Source of the DNA: Erythrobacter sp. HL-111
Lineage (GTDB): Bacteria > Pseudomonadota > Alphaproteobacteria > Sphingomonadales > Sphingomonadaceae
DNA: 64,000 bases
Assembly (NCBI RefSeq): GCF_900105095.1
Contig: NZ_LT629743.1
Location: forward strand, 1,984,001 to 2,048,000
Direction of reading: 5' to 3'
A program made the translations under genes and the position numbers. Shown in pieces: positions 43,055-52,773 of the stretch (position 1 is its first letter; each line of letters starts with the position of its first letter). Below the pieces are notes generated by a model that saw only the letters and a list, made by a program, of their open reading frames with translations, ran no database searches and had not been told where the DNA came from.

Positions 43055-43612
43055 TCAATCGCCCGCGATGAAACGATCGGTCGGGCGCGTCGGGAGCCCG
43101 TCGATGCTGGTCGTGCGGCGCGCGGCCTTGGCGGTCCATTTCTCCGGGTCCGACTGGCGATGCGCTTTCCTGAGCGTGTCGCGCTCCCCTTCGAGCGTCA
43201 TGAAGGGCACCCCCCAGCCGCAGCTCGTCTGCACGCCCTCGACCGCGATGTCGAAGATCTGGCGGGTGCCCGGCATGAGCGTGAAATGCGCCGCCAGTTC
43301 CTCCCAGCCGTCATCCTGCGGCAGGACCGGCACGCCGCGGCCATAGATCCGCAGGATCAGCGCGGGCCGTTCGAAATTGCAGAACATCACGGTGATGCGG
43401 CCATCGGCGGCCAGATGCGCGTGGGTTTCGTTCCCCGACCCGGCGAGATCGAGATAGGCGACTCGCGCGGGCGACAGCACGCGAAAGGCGTCATAACCCT
43501 TGGGGCTGAGGTTGATCCGCCCCTCCGCCGCCGCCGTGGCGACGAAGAAGACCGGCTGTTTCCCGATCATGGCGACGTGTTTCGGCTCGAGCGCGTCGAA
43601 GAAGTCGGCCAT
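43055..43612 (-). CDS. pyridoxamine 5'-phosphate oxidase-fold protein
   Basis: A 185-residue flavin-binding split-barrel protein. FFVATAAAEGRINLSPKGYDAFRVL and VAYLDLAGSGNETHAHLAADGRITVMF are the typical blocks; PALILRIYGRG follows. Such proteins bind FMN, F420 or haem; substrate unknown. Its start lies 12 bases past the hydrolase stop, so the two genes form a pair. Confidence 0.87.
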   Translation of the reverse strand: MADFFDALEPKHVAMIGKQPVFFVATAAAEGRINLSPKGYDAFRVLSPARVAYLDLAGSGNETHAHLAADGRITVMFCNFERPALILRIYGRGVPVLPQDDGWEELAAHFTLMPGTRQIFDIAVEGVQTSCGWGVPFMTLEGERDTLRKAHRQSDPEKWTAKAARRTTSIDGLPTRPTDRFIAGD

Positions 43613-43623
43613 GATCGTCTCTC

Positions 43624-44508
43624 CTATTCCGCGAGGAATTCGCGGATGGTCGCGATGAAGCGGTCGAACTGGTCGTGGTGGAGCCAGTGCCCCGCCCGTT
43701 CGAACTCGATCACCCGCGCCGTGTTGAAATGGGCCAGCCGGCCGTCCTTCTCCGGGTTCGAGGCCCAGCTGTCGGCGCCATAGAGCAGCAGGGTCGGACA
43801 ACGGATCGCCGCCCAGGTCTGTTCGAGGAATTCGTCGGCAAGATCCTCGATCGGCCAGACATTGAGATGCGGGTCGAACTTCCAGCTGTAGGTCCCGTCC
43901 TCGTTGCGGTTGACCCCGTGGATCGTGAGGTGCCGCGCCTGTTCCTCGGTGAGGTAGGAATTCTCCTCGATCATCCGGGCAAAGGCTGCCTCGATGCTTT
44001 CGTAGCGGCGCGGGATGCGGCCGGCGGCGGCGCGCTTCTTGCCGATCCATTCGGCGAGGCGTTCGGGATAGGGCGTCGAACGCTGCTTGTCGCGCCATTC
44101 CGGGGAGGGTCCGAGCCCTTCGATCGCGACCAGTTTCGTGACCATGTCGGGGAAGGTCCCGGCATAGCGCAGCGCGACGTTCCCGCCCATCGAATGCGCG
44201 ACGATGGCGACCGGCCCGGTGCCGAGCTGGTGGATGAGCTGGGCAAGGTCGTAGACCATGTCGCCGGCGGAATAGTTTCCGTCCGACACCCAGTCGCTGT
44301 CGCCATGCCCGCGATGGTCCATCGCGACGACGCGGTATTCCTCGCGCAGCGCCTCGGCCGTCCAGTCCCAGCTGCGCGCATGGTCGCGCCCGCCATGGAC
44401 GAGCACCAGCGTCGGCCTGTCGCCGCTGCCGCCGGACCCCCAGTCCTCGTAATTCAGGCGGAGGCGCTGCGAGATGAAGGTCTGCGAAGTGGGTCCCGAT
44501 CCGTTCAT
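43624..44508 (-). CDS. alpha/beta hydrolase
   Basis: A 294-residue alpha/beta-fold hydrolase. Oxyanion loop LVHGGRDHARSWD, nucleophile Ser in VAHSMGGNVALRY (about residue 106), the acidic residue near LLLYGADSWA and catalytic His in RAGHWLHHD. Substrate unknown. First gene of the pair with the PPOX-fold protein, 51 bases from prfC on the same strand. Confidence 0.9.
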   Translation of the reverse strand: MNGSGPTSQTFISQRLRLNYEDWGSGGSGDRPTLVLVHGGRDHARSWDWTAEALREEYRVVAMDHRGHGDSDWVSDGNYSAGDMVYDLAQLIHQLGTGPVAIVAHSMGGNVALRYAGTFPDMVTKLVAIEGLGPSPEWRDKQRSTPYPERLAEWIGKKRAAAGRIPRRYESIEAAFARMIEENSYLTEEQARHLTIHGVNRNEDGTYSWKFDPHLNVWPIEDLADEFLEQTWAAIRCPTLLLYGADSWASNPEKDGRLAHFNTARVIEFERAGHWLHHDQFDRFIATIREFLAE

Positions 44509-44559
44509 GCGCCCGCCATGCCGCGAATGCGCCCGGCCCGCAACACGGGACCGCCGCCG

Positions 44560-46098
44560 TTACCGTTCCTTCGTTGCGGAAAAGGTCAGTTCCGGGTTCC
44601 TTTCGACCTGGTAGTTCACGTCCCACGGGCTCTTCGCCATGAAGACGAGGTCCCCGTCGCGGTCCCGCGCGAGGTTGGCGCGGTTGAAGCTCTCGAATTC
44701 GTCGAGGGCCTTCCGGTCCCCCTTGATCCAGCGCGCGGTGGCGAACGGCGCGGGCTCGAGCGCGGCCTCGACCTTGTATTCGACCGAGAGCCGATCGACG
44801 AAGACCTCGAGCTGGAGCTGGCCGACCACGCCGATGATGTGGTTCGCGCCGATCTCGGGATAGAACACCTGGATGACGCCCTCTTCGGAAAGATCGTCGA
44901 GCGCCTTTCTCAATTGCTTGGTCTTGGTCGGGTCCTTCAACTGGACGCGGCGCAGGATTTCGGGCGCGAAATTGGGCAGGCCGGTGAAGCGCACCTCGTT
45001 CCTTTCCGACAGGGTGTCGCCCACCCGCAGGGTGCCGTGGTTGGGGATGCCGATGATGTCGCCCGCCTCGGCGGTGTCGGCAAGTTCGCGGTCCTGTGCG
45101 AAGAACAGGATCGGCGAATGGACCGAGATCGGCTTGCCCAGCCCCGAGGGCGTGAGCTTCATGCCGCGCCTGAAGGTGCCTGAAACCTGCCGCATGAAGG
45201 CGATGCGGTCGCGGTGGTTGGGGTCCATGTTCGCCTGGACCTTGAAGATGAAGCCGGTCACCTCGTCCCGGTCCGGCGCGACATGGCCCTCGCCCGCGGG
45301 CTGCGGGCGCGGCGGCGGCGCATGGGCGGCGATCGCGTCGATCAGTTCGGCGATCCCGAAATTCTTGAGCGCGCTGCCGAAATAGACCGGGGTGAGATCG
45401 CCGCTGCGATAGGCCTCGGCGTCGAATTCGGGATAGCCGACCTGCGCGAGCTCCGCCTCCTCGGAGAAGTTTTCGGGAATGTCGGGGTTCTCCTCGCGCC
45501 GGCCGAGGAATTCCTTCGAGGGACCTTCGGGACGGGCCACCGCCCCGCTCGCGAAATCGAGGATGCCCTGGAACTGCCCGCCCATCCCGATCGGCCAGCT
45601 CTGCGGGCTCACGTCGAGCGCGAGCATGTCGGCGACTTCGTCGAGCGTCTCGAACGGGTCGCGGCCCTCGCGGTCGACCTTGTTGACGAAGGTGATGATC
45701 GGGACCGAGCGCAGGCGGCAGACCTCGAACAGCTTCCTCGTCTGCGGCTCGATCCCCTTGGCCGCATCGATCACCATGACGGCGGAATCGACCGCGGTGA
45801 GCGTGCGATAGGTATCTTCCGAGAAATCCTCGTGGCCGGGCGTGTCGAGCAGGTTGAAGGTGATCGTTTCGCCGTCATACGCCTTCTGGAAGGTCATGAC
45901 CGAACTGGTGACCGAAATGCCGCGCTGCTGTTCGATCTTCATCCAGTCCGACCGCGCCCGCCGCGCCGCCCCGCGCGCCTTGACCTCGCCCGCAAGGTGG
46001 ATCGCACCGCCCTGCAGCAGCAGTTTTTCGGTGAGCGTGGTCTTGCCCGCGTCGGGGTGCGAGATGATGGCGAAGGTGCGGCGCGAATTGGCGGTCAT
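44560..46098 (-). CDS. prfC: peptide chain release factor 3
   Basis: A 512-residue translational GTPase. G1 ISHPDAGKTTLTEKL, G3 DTPGHEDFSEDTYR, G4 NKVDREGRD, and the later RF3 segments FVMAKSPWDVNYQVERNPEL (wording approximate in gene order) near the C-terminus match the family. It recycles RF1 and RF2 from the ribosome. Separate from pheT by 113 bases. Confidence 0.95.
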   Translation of the reverse strand: MTANSRRTFAIISHPDAGKTTLTEKLLLQGGAIHLAGEVKARGAARRARSDWMKIEQQRGISVTSSVMTFQKAYDGETITFNLLDTPGHEDFSEDTYRTLTAVDSAVMVIDAAKGIEPQTRKLFEVCRLRSVPIITFVNKVDREGRDPFETLDEVADMLALDVSPQSWPIGMGGQFQGILDFASGAVARPEGPSKEFLGRREENPDIPENFSEEAELAQVGYPEFDAEAYRSGDLTPVYFGSALKNFGIAELIDAIAAHAPPPRPQPAGEGHVAPDRDEVTGFIFKVQANMDPNHRDRIAFMRQVSGTFRRGMKLTPSGLGKPISVHSPILFFAQDRELADTAEAGDIIGIPNHGTLRVGDTLSERNEVRFTGLPNFAPEILRRVQLKDPTKTKQLRKALDDLSEEGVIQVFYPEIGANHIIGVVGQLQLEVFVDRLSVEYKVEAALEPAPFATARWIKGDRKALDEFESFNRANLARDRDGDLVFMAKSPWDVNYQVERNPELTFSATKER

Positions 46099-46211
46099 CC
46101 GCGCGCCGATAAGCTGCTATGGTCGCCGCGTCCACAGCCGAGCGGGATGGCGGCGCCCGCCGGGGAAACGGCGGGAAACGGGGGCGACGCGCGCGGGTGA
46201 GCCGCCGCGCC

Positions 46212-48626
46212 CTATCCCCTGAGTTCGGCCCCCAGCTTCGCGGCCGCCGCGACCACCCTGTCGGCAATGTCCTTGAGCTCGGCTTCCTTGTAGCTCCTGT
46301 CGGCGGGCTGGAGCGTCACCTCGATCGCGAGCGATTTCCTGCCGTCCGGCACGCCCTCCCCGGTGAAGAGGTCGAACACCCGCGCGGCGACGATATTCGC
46401 CTTGTCCGCCCCCTGCACCGCGCGCACGAGGTCGCCTGCGGGCACGTCCTCGGGAACGAGGAAGGCGAAATCGCGCGTCACCGCCTGCAGCGCGGGCGGG
46501 ATGAAGCCTGGGCGCGCGAAACTGGCGGGGCCTTTCGGGGCCTTCTTCGCCGGGATCGCATCGAGGAAGAGCTCGACCGCGGCGATCGGACCATCGAGGT
46601 CGAAGGCCTTGAGCGTCGCGGGATGCAGCATCCCGAACCGGGCGAGCACGTTCTTCGGCCCGAGCCTGTAGGTCGCCGATTGCCCGGGATGAAACTGCGC
46701 GCCCGCCTCGCCCATGACCATGAGGTTGCCGGTGGGCGCCCCCGCCACGTCGAGCAGCGCCAGCGCGGCGGCCTTGGCGTCGAAGGCATCGAACGGCGCG
46801 GGCTTGCCCGTCGCCCAGCCGCGCGGCGCCTTTTCGCCCGCCAGCACGATGCCCAGTGTCGCCCGTTCGTCGCTGGTCCCGTCGCCTGCCCGGAAATAGC
46901 GCCGGCCGAGTTCGAACAGCCGCGTCGAGGCCGCGCCGCGATCGGCATTGCGCTTCGCCGCCATCAGCAGGCCGGGCAGGAGCGAGGGGCGCATCACCTT
47001 GAGGTCTTCGCTGATCGGGTTCTCGAGCGTCCAGGGCGTCTCGCCCTCGGGCGCGAAGCGGGTCGCCGCGGCTTCGGGGAGGAAGGACCACGTCACCGCC
47101 TCGTCGAGCCCGCTCGCCGCCGCCGCGCGGCGCAGGCGGCGTTCCATCACCTGCTGCGCCGTGGCGGTGGGACGGGCGACGCCTTCGCCGCGAGGGAGCG
47201 CGACGCTTTCCACCCTGTCGAGGCCGTGAATGCGGACGATCTCCTCGACGAGGTCGGCCGGCCCTTCGATGTCGTGGCGGCGCAGCGGGCAGGTCACGTT
47301 CCACTCGCCGTCGACCGAGAAATCGAGGCTTTCGAGAATGCGCCTCTGTTCGTCCCCGGACACGTCGATGCCGCCCAGCCGCTTCGTGAGGCCGGTATCG
47401 AAGGCGAGCACCTTCGGCTCGGCGGGAGGCGAACCGGCGCGCACGACCTCGCTCGCGGTCCCCCCTGCGAGTTCGACGATGAGCCCGGTCAAGAGGTCGA
47501 GCCCGGTGTCGAGGAAGGCCGGGTCCACGCCGCGCTCGAAACGGGTCCGCGCATCGCTTGCCAGGCCGAGCCTGCGCCCGGTCACGCCGATGCGGGCGGG
47601 ATCGAAATAGGCGATCTCGAGCAGCACGTCGGTCGTATCCCCGCCAACGCCCGAATTCTCGCCGCCCATGATGCCGGCGATGTCGTGGACCTCGCGTTCG
47701 TCGGCGATCACCACCATGCTGTCGTCGAGCGTGTAGGTCTTCTCGTTCAGCGCGAGCACCTGTTCGCCCGGCTTCGCCCGCCGCGCATGGACCGCGCCAT
47801 GCAGCTTCGCGCAGTCATAGGCGTGGGCGGGCCGGCCATAGGCGAGCATCAGGTAATTGGTGAGATCGACCAGCAGCGAGATCGGGCGCTGGCCCGCGCT
47901 CTTCAATCGCTGCTGCAGCCAGTCGGGCGAGGGGCCGTTCCTCACGCCCGTGACGACGCGGCCGTAAAAGGCCGGGCAGCCTTCGGGATCGTCGGTGCGG
48001 ATTTCGACGGGGCACGCGCCCGACGCCTCGAATTCGGGGACCGCGATCGGCTTCAGCGTCCCCAGTCCCGCTGCGGCGAGATCGCGCGCGATCCCGTAAA
48101 CGCCCATGCAATCGGGTCGGTTCGGGGTCACCGCGACCTCTATGACCGGCGAGGAGCCCTGGTAATCGGCGAAGGAATGCCCCGTGGTCGCATCCTCGGG
48201 CAGTTCGAGGATGCCCTCGTGCGAGTCGCCCATGTCGAGCTCGCGCACCGAGCACATCATGCCGGTCGATTCGACCCCGCGGATCGCGGCCTTTTTCAGC
48301 TCCATGCCGCTTGACGGTACCACCGCGCCCGGCAGTCCCAGCACGCCCTTCATGCCGGCCCGCGCATTGGGCGCGCCGCACACCACCTGCAGCGGCTCGC
48401 CGCCATTGACGTCGGGCCCCGCATCGACGGTGAGCACCTGCAGCTTGTCAGCATCGGGGTGCTTTTCTGCGGTCAGCACGTGCGCGACGCGAAACCCGGC
48501 GAGCTTGTGCGCCGGGTCCTCGACCCCCTCGACCTCAAGCCCGATCGCGTTCAGCGCGTCGGTGATTTCGGCAAGGGTCGCGTCGGTTTCGAGATGGTCC
48601 CTGAGCCAGGCGAGCGAGAACTTCAT
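46212..48626 (-). CDS. pheT: phenylalanine-tRNA ligase beta subunit
   Basis: An 804-residue PheT. N-terminal MKFSLAWLRDHLET and the tRNA-binding (EMAP-like) part with VLTAEKHPDADKL, GIMGGENSGV in the B3/4 region, and a C-terminal anticodon-binding domain (AVTRDFAFLV). Together with PheS it charges tRNA-Phe; the B3/4 region edits mischarged tRNA. The start overlaps the pheS stop by ATGA. Confidence 0.97.
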   Translation of the reverse strand: MKFSLAWLRDHLETDATLAEITDALNAIGLEVEGVEDPAHKLAGFRVAHVLTAEKHPDADKLQVLTVDAGPDVNGGEPLQVVCGAPNARAGMKGVLGLPGAVVPSSGMELKKAAIRGVESTGMMCSVRELDMGDSHEGILELPEDATTGHSFADYQGSSPVIEVAVTPNRPDCMGVYGIARDLAAAGLGTLKPIAVPEFEASGACPVEIRTDDPEGCPAFYGRVVTGVRNGPSPDWLQQRLKSAGQRPISLLVDLTNYLMLAYGRPAHAYDCAKLHGAVHARRAKPGEQVLALNEKTYTLDDSMVVIADEREVHDIAGIMGGENSGVGGDTTDVLLEIAYFDPARIGVTGRRLGLASDARTRFERGVDPAFLDTGLDLLTGLIVELAGGTASEVVRAGSPPAEPKVLAFDTGLTKRLGGIDVSGDEQRRILESLDFSVDGEWNVTCPLRRHDIEGPADLVEEIVRIHGLDRVESVALPRGEGVARPTATAQQVMERRLRRAAAASGLDEAVTWSFLPEAAATRFAPEGETPWTLENPISEDLKVMRPSLLPGLLMAAKRNADRGAASTRLFELGRRYFRAGDGTSDERATLGIVLAGEKAPRGWATGKPAPFDAFDAKAAALALLDVAGAPTGNLMVMGEAGAQFHPGQSATYRLGPKNVLARFGMLHPATLKAFDLDGPIAAVELFLDAIPAKKAPKGPASFARPGFIPPALQAVTRDFAFLVPEDVPAGDLVRAVQGADKANIVAARVFDLFTGEGVPDGRKSLAIEVTLQPADRSYKEAELKDIADRVVAAAAKLGAELRG

Positions 48627-49762
48627 GGCCGCACCCCCACCCCGGCGGAAAGCGTCGGCTGATCGAACGGCGAGAAGCCGTAATGCTTCAGCCAGCGCGG
48701 GTCCCCGTCGAAAAAGGCGCGCAGGTCGTTCATGCCGTACTTGAGCATCGCGATCCGGTCGATCCCGAGCCCGAAGGCGAAGCCCTGCCATTGCCCGGGA
48801 TCGATCCCCGCGAATTCGAGCACGCGCGGATTCACCATGCCGCTGCCGCCCAGCTCCATCCAGTCATGGCCTTCATCGTCGCCATGCCCGCCGACGACAC
48901 GGCGACCGCCTTCGTTGGAATAGCCGACATCGACCTCGACGCTGGGTTCGGTGAAGGGGAAATAGGACGGGCGCAGGCGCAGCACGATGTCCTCGCGTTC
49001 GAAAAAGGCCTTGAAGAAGGTTTCGAGCGTCCATTTGAGGTGGCCGAGATGAATGTCGCGGTCGATCACCAGCCCTTCGACCTGATGGAACATCGGCGTG
49101 TGGGTCGCGTCGCTGTCCGAGCGGTAGACCCGCCCCGGCGCGATCAGGCGAAGCGGCGCGCCCTGTTCCAGCATCGAGCGGATCTGCACCGGGCTAGTGT
49201 GGGTGCGAAGCAGCATTCGGCCCGTCTGGCCTGCCGCTTCGCTGCTTGCGGCCGAATGCTTGCCGGCGGGCGCGGCATCGGGGAAATAGAACGTGTCGTG
49301 CATCGCGCGCGCGGGGTGGCTTTCGTCCATGTTGAGCGCGGTGAAATTGTGCCAGTCGTCCTCGATCTCCGGCCCGGTCGCGACCGCGAAGCCGAGGTCG
49401 GCGAAGATCTCCGCGAGTTCGTCCATCACCTGGCTGACCGGGTGGATGCTCCCCCTCGGGGTTTCGGGCGCGGGCAGGGTGAGATCCACCGTCTCGCCCG
49501 CAAGCTGCGCTTCGAGCGCCGCCGCCTCGAGCGCGTCCTTCTTGGCCGCGATCGCATCGGCGATTTCGGCCCGCACCGCCTGGATCGCGGGGGCCGCCGC
49601 CTGGCGTTCGTCCGGGCTCATGGCCCCGAGGCTCTTCAGCGCGAGGCTCACCCAGCCCTTCTTGCCGAGCGCGGCGACGCGCGCCGCGTCGAGCTCGGCG
49701 AGGGCGGTCGCGGCATCGATCTGGCGCAGCGCTTCGTCTTTGCGGGATGTGAGGTCGGTCAT
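48623..49762 (-). CDS. pheS: phenylalanine-tRNA ligase alpha subunit
   Basis: A 379-residue class II synthetase subunit. Motif 2 is in GRVYRSDSDATHTPMFHQVEG and motif 3 in WQGFAFGLGIDRIAML; LLRTHTSPVQIRSM is also seen. The ATG at 49762 begins the coiled-coil N-terminus MTDLTSRKDEALRQI; the frame is open upstream, but that part has no support. Follows the AraC-family pair after 102 bases. Confidence 0.97.
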   Translation of the reverse strand: MTDLTSRKDEALRQIDAATALAELDAARVAALGKKGWVSLALKSLGAMSPDERQAAAPAIQAVRAEIADAIAAKKDALEAAALEAQLAGETVDLTLPAPETPRGSIHPVSQVMDELAEIFADLGFAVATGPEIEDDWHNFTALNMDESHPARAMHDTFYFPDAAPAGKHSAASSEAAGQTGRMLLRTHTSPVQIRSMLEQGAPLRLIAPGRVYRSDSDATHTPMFHQVEGLVIDRDIHLGHLKWTLETFFKAFFEREDIVLRLRPSYFPFTEPSVEVDVGYSNEGGRRVVGGHGDDEGHDWMELGGSGMVNPRVLEFAGIDPGQWQGFAFGLGIDRIAMLKYGMNDLRAFFDGDPRWLKHYGFSPFDQPTLSAGVGVRP

Positions 49763-49864
49763 GGATTCGGCTTCGATCGGCGATGGTCGGTAAGGAAGCC
49801 GGTCCGCTAGCGGCAAATGGCGCGCCATGCAAAGCGCTTTGCCCGGACGCCGCCGGGCGCGCGC

Positions 49865-50770
49865 TCAGGAGCCGGATTCGGGCGCGTGGAGACCCTGCAC
49901 CGCTTCGCCCGCGATCTCCATCCGCGCGCGCGCCGCCGCGACGAGGAAAGGCTTCTCGAGCTTCGCGTATTCGCTCGGGTTCATCCCCATGAACCGCTTG
50001 AAGTCGCGCACGAAATGGGCCTGGTCATGGTATTGCCCGTCGAGCGCGTCGAGCCATTTGAGCGAGGGATCGAGCATGAACTGCGCGAGGCTCCGCAGGA
50101 ACCGCTGGCGGCGCAGCAGCAGCTTGGGCGGAAAGCCGAAGGCACGCCGGGTGAGCCGTTCGAGCGAGCGCACATTCATCCCGACCCGTTCGGCCAGCTC
50201 CGCGACCGTGGCGAGATCGGGATCGACCAGCGCCGTGCTGATCGCGCGGATCGGCCCGGCCAAACGGGCCCGGGACGCCCCGCTGCCCGCGAATACGCGC
50301 TCCATGTGCGCCTCGATGAGCGCGAGGCTCTCGGCGTAATCCTCGCTCGCGGCGAGCGCGCGGGCGAGCGGGTGGAAGGGGGCGAAGGCCCGGTCGGCAA
50401 GGCCGTCGACGAAGCGGTCGGCGTAATCTCCCGCCGGCGTGGCGATCAGCGCCGCCCAGCCGGCCGGCATCAGCCCGATCCCCCACATCCGCCCGGTGCC
50501 GAAGCGGAACCGCGCCGGGCGGCTGGTCGGCCCGGTCACGGCGAAAGCGGGCACGGCGGTGAGCACCTCCCCGCCGATGGCGCTTTCGCAGGTGCCCGCG
50601 GAGATGAAACGCAGGTTCGCCCATTCGGGATGAAGGTAGTCCTCGACCACCGGCTCGCGTTCGGAACAGCGCACCTCGACGTGGTAATAGGTGGTCACGA
50701 ACGCCCGCAGCTCCGCGCGCGGCATGGCGAAGCGCAGGGTGATCGACGGCCCCATCCTCGATTGCGTCAC
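49865..50770 (-). CDS. AraC-family transcriptional regulator, copy A
   Basis: A 301-residue AraC-type regulator. N-terminal sensing domain with HPEWANLRFISAG and GTGRMWGIGLMPAGWAALI; C-terminal HTH from about residue 195 (ATVAELAERVGMNVRSLERLTRRAFGFPPKLLLRRQRF) and FMGMNPSEYAKLEKPF. It is clearly a paralogue of the neighbouring gene (copy B): long blocks align almost residue by residue. Inducer and targets unknown. Confidence 0.9.
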   Translation of the reverse strand: MTQSRMGPSITLRFAMPRAELRAFVTTYYHVEVRCSEREPVVEDYLHPEWANLRFISAGTCESAIGGEVLTAVPAFAVTGPTSRPARFRFGTGRMWGIGLMPAGWAALIATPAGDYADRFVDGLADRAFAPFHPLARALAASEDYAESLALIEAHMERVFAGSGASRARLAGPIRAISTALVDPDLATVAELAERVGMNVRSLERLTRRAFGFPPKLLLRRQRFLRSLAQFMLDPSLKWLDALDGQYHDQAHFVRDFKRFMGMNPSEYAKLEKPFLVAAARARMEIAGEAVQGLHAPESGS

Positions 50771-50860
50771 CTCGGTCCCCCCTTCCCTGCAGCCATCGCC
50801 GCCTCCCTCGCCTAAGCGCCCGCCGGGGAGGATGAAGCGATCACTCCGGTCGGTCCCCGG

Positions 50861-51799
50861 TCAGCGCGCGGGTCTGTCGAGCGTCTGCGCCGCGCTGCCC
50901 CAGGCCCTGGCCCGAGCCCGGACGAAGGCGGACAGGATCGGGTGGTCGAGCGCGGCGTATTCGCGCGGGCTCATCGCCATGAACTCGCGGAATTCGCGGC
51001 TGAACTGGGCCTGGTCGTGGTAATGCCCGTCGATCGCCTCGCTCCAGCGCGAACCGTCCCGCAGCATGAAGGCGGCAAGGCTCCGCATGAAGCGCTGGCG
51101 GCGCATGAGGAGCTTGGGGGAGAAGCCGAAATAGCGGGTGCAGACCCGCTCGAGCGTGCGGATGCTCATGCCCCCCGCATCGGCGAGGTCGCCGACCGTC
51201 GCGCATTCGCCCGCGACCAGCGCCGCGTGGACGCGCATGATCCGCGGCTCGTCGCGATTGGGCCGCATCAGGCGGTCCATCGCTTCGAGGATCGCGGCGT
51301 GCTGGTCCTCGAGGCTCGCCTGCGGGTCGCACAGGATCTCGGCGAGCGGGGCGAAGCGGGCGAAGGCGGGATGGCGCTCGCCGTCGCACACCACGTTGGC
51401 GAGGTGCTGCGCCTCGGCCTCGATGAAGCGCGCCCAGCCGAGCGGCATGAACCCGACGCCCCACATCCGCGACGTGCCGAGGCGGAAGCGGCACGGGCGC
51501 GAGCTCGGCCCGGTGGCGGTGAAGCGGCAGGCCTCCACCCGCGATGCGCCGATTTCGGCGAAGGGCAGGGCGCCCGCGAAGAAGCGGATATTGCCCCATT
51601 CGGGCTGGAGCTGGTCCTCGACCGTGCCGCCCTCCCCGGCATCGAGATCGAGGTGGTAGAAGCTGGTGAAGCAGCCCTCGAACCGCGCGGGCGGGGGGAG
51701 AAAACGGCTGCGGACGAGCGGCGCCCTGCCCCCGATATGGGTGCCCCCGACACGGGCCGGATCGCGCACGCTCGCGCGGAACAGATCGACATCCCCCAT
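50861..51799 (-). CDS. AraC-family transcriptional regulator, copy B
   Basis: A 312-residue paralogue of copy A with the same layout: QPEWGNIRFFAG and GTSRMWGVGFMPLGWARFI in the N-terminal part, then ATVGDLADAGGMSIRTLERVCTRYFGFSPKLLMRRQRFMRSL and FMAMSPREYAALDHPI at the HTH. Start ATG at 51799 begins MGDVDLFRASVRDP. The pair A/B lies between rplT and pheS, an unusual place; it probably arose by tandem duplication. Confidence 0.9.
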   Translation of the reverse strand: MGDVDLFRASVRDPARVGGTHIGGRAPLVRSRFLPPPARFEGCFTSFYHLDLDAGEGGTVEDQLQPEWGNIRFFAGALPFAEIGASRVEACRFTATGPSSRPCRFRLGTSRMWGVGFMPLGWARFIEAEAQHLANVVCDGERHPAFARFAPLAEILCDPQASLEDQHAAILEAMDRLMRPNRDEPRIMRVHAALVAGECATVGDLADAGGMSIRTLERVCTRYFGFSPKLLMRRQRFMRSLAAFMLRDGSRWSEAIDGHYHDQAQFSREFREFMAMSPREYAALDHPILSAFVRARARAWGSAAQTLDRPAR

Positions 51800-51856
51800 G
51801 CGCGGAACTCTGCCGCAGATGAGGGGTCTCGACAAGAGGAGAACGGCGGGGCCCCG

Positions 51857-51880
51857 CCGCCCCGGCGGTTGCCGGGGCGG
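51857..51880 (-). terminator. hairpin between rplT and the AraC pair
   Basis: A perfect 10-bp stem (CCGCCCCGGC / GCCGGGGCGG, GGTT loop on the plus strand) lies 39 bases past rplT. A second palindrome, GGCGGGGCCCCGCC (51845-51858), overlaps it by two bases, so the two stems cannot form fully together. No long T-run follows, so its strength is unclear. Confidence 0.5.
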
Positions 51881-51918
51881 GCCGGGACCCTTTCGCAGCG
51901 CAGCCGCAGGGCGGCGCG

Positions 51919-52278
51919 TCAGGCGGGAAGCGCGTCCTTCGCCTGGGCGATGATCGCCTTGAAGGCGGCTTCCTCGTTCATGGCGAGGTCGGCCATCACC
52001 TTGCGGTCGAGCTCGATCCCGGCGAGCTTCACGCCGTGCATGAACTGCGAATAGGTGAGCCCTTCGGCGCGCACGGCGGCGTTGATGCGCTGGATCCACA
52101 GGGCGCGGAAATTGCGCTTCTTCACCTTGCGGTCGCGATAGGCGTACTGGCCGGCCTTCTCGACCGCCTGGCGGGCGATGCGGATGGTGTTCTTGCGGCG
52201 ACCGCGATAGCCCTTGGCCTGGTCGAGAATCCGCTTGTGCTTGGCGCGCGTGGTAACGCCGCGCTTGATACGAGGCAT
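51919..52278 (-). CDS. rplT: 50S ribosomal protein L20
   Basis: A 119-residue L20: [18 protein letters not shown] at the start and [39 protein letters not shown] in the middle (given here as seen over several segments). It lies 47 bases after rpmI, as in most bacteria. It is needed for assembly of the large subunit and often autoregulates its own operon. Confidence 0.98.
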   Translation of the reverse strand: MPRIKRGVTTRAKHKRILDQAKGYRGRRKNTIRIARQAVEKAGQYAYRDRKVKKRNFRALWIQRINAAVRAEGLTYSQFMHGVKLAGIELDRKVMADLAMNEEAAFKAIIAQAKDALPA

Positions 52279-52325
52279 GGTGGTATATCCTTCTCTTCGT
52301 TCAGGTGGCCGTCAGCCCCTGAAAA

Positions 52326-52529
52326 TCAATCGAGCCCGTAGGGCGCCCATTTCTTGACCGTCTTGGTGTCGGCCTCGGAAAGGACGGTGGTCCCGCGGTT
52401 CTGGCGGATATACTTCGCATTGTGGCTGATCAGGCGGTGGCGCTTGCCCGCGACCCCGTGCTTGACCTTGCCCGTGGCGGTGATCTTGAAGCGTTTCTTC
52501 ACACCGCTCTTGGTCTTCATCTTGGGCAT
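52326..52529 (-). CDS. rpmI: 50S ribosomal protein L35
   Basis: A 67-residue L35: [33 protein letters not shown]. The ATG at 52529 is favoured over one two codons earlier because GAGGAG sits at the right distance. infC, often upstream in other bacteria, is not adjacent here. Confidence 0.97.
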   Translation of the reverse strand: MPKMKTKSGVKKRFKITATGKVKHGVAGKRHRLISHNAKYIRQNRGTTVLSEADTKTVKKWAPYGLD

Positions 52530-52621
52530 TTTCATCTCCTCATGTCAGAGACACATCGGATCAGCCCTGGCAGCCCTTGTCGCCAGGCCGAACCTTCAAT
52601 TCGTGTGTCAGGAAGGAGCGC

Positions 52622-52649
52622 CACATAGCGTTTTCGCGCCGCTTTGCAA
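52622..52649 (-). promoter_or_regulatory. putative promoter of rpmI-rplT
   Basis: On the minus strand TTGCAA (52644-52649) and TATGTG (52622-52627) are separated by 16 bases, a plausible sigma-70-type pair about 90 bases upstream of rpmI. Confidence 0.4.
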
Positions 52650-52773
52650 GCGATTCGGCGGGGTTGGTTGAGCCGGTTCATTCGTCTCGCGCCCCGGCGC
52701 GCCGTTTTCGCAGCACTGCGCGCCGGCTTGGCCCGGGGCGGAACATGACGCGCCCGCCCCTTCGGGAAAGCCC

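Noticed and set aside
46119..48314. A 731-codon plus-strand open frame opposite pheT
   Set aside because: The antisense frame of a highly conserved gene; no motifs and no ribosome site of its own.
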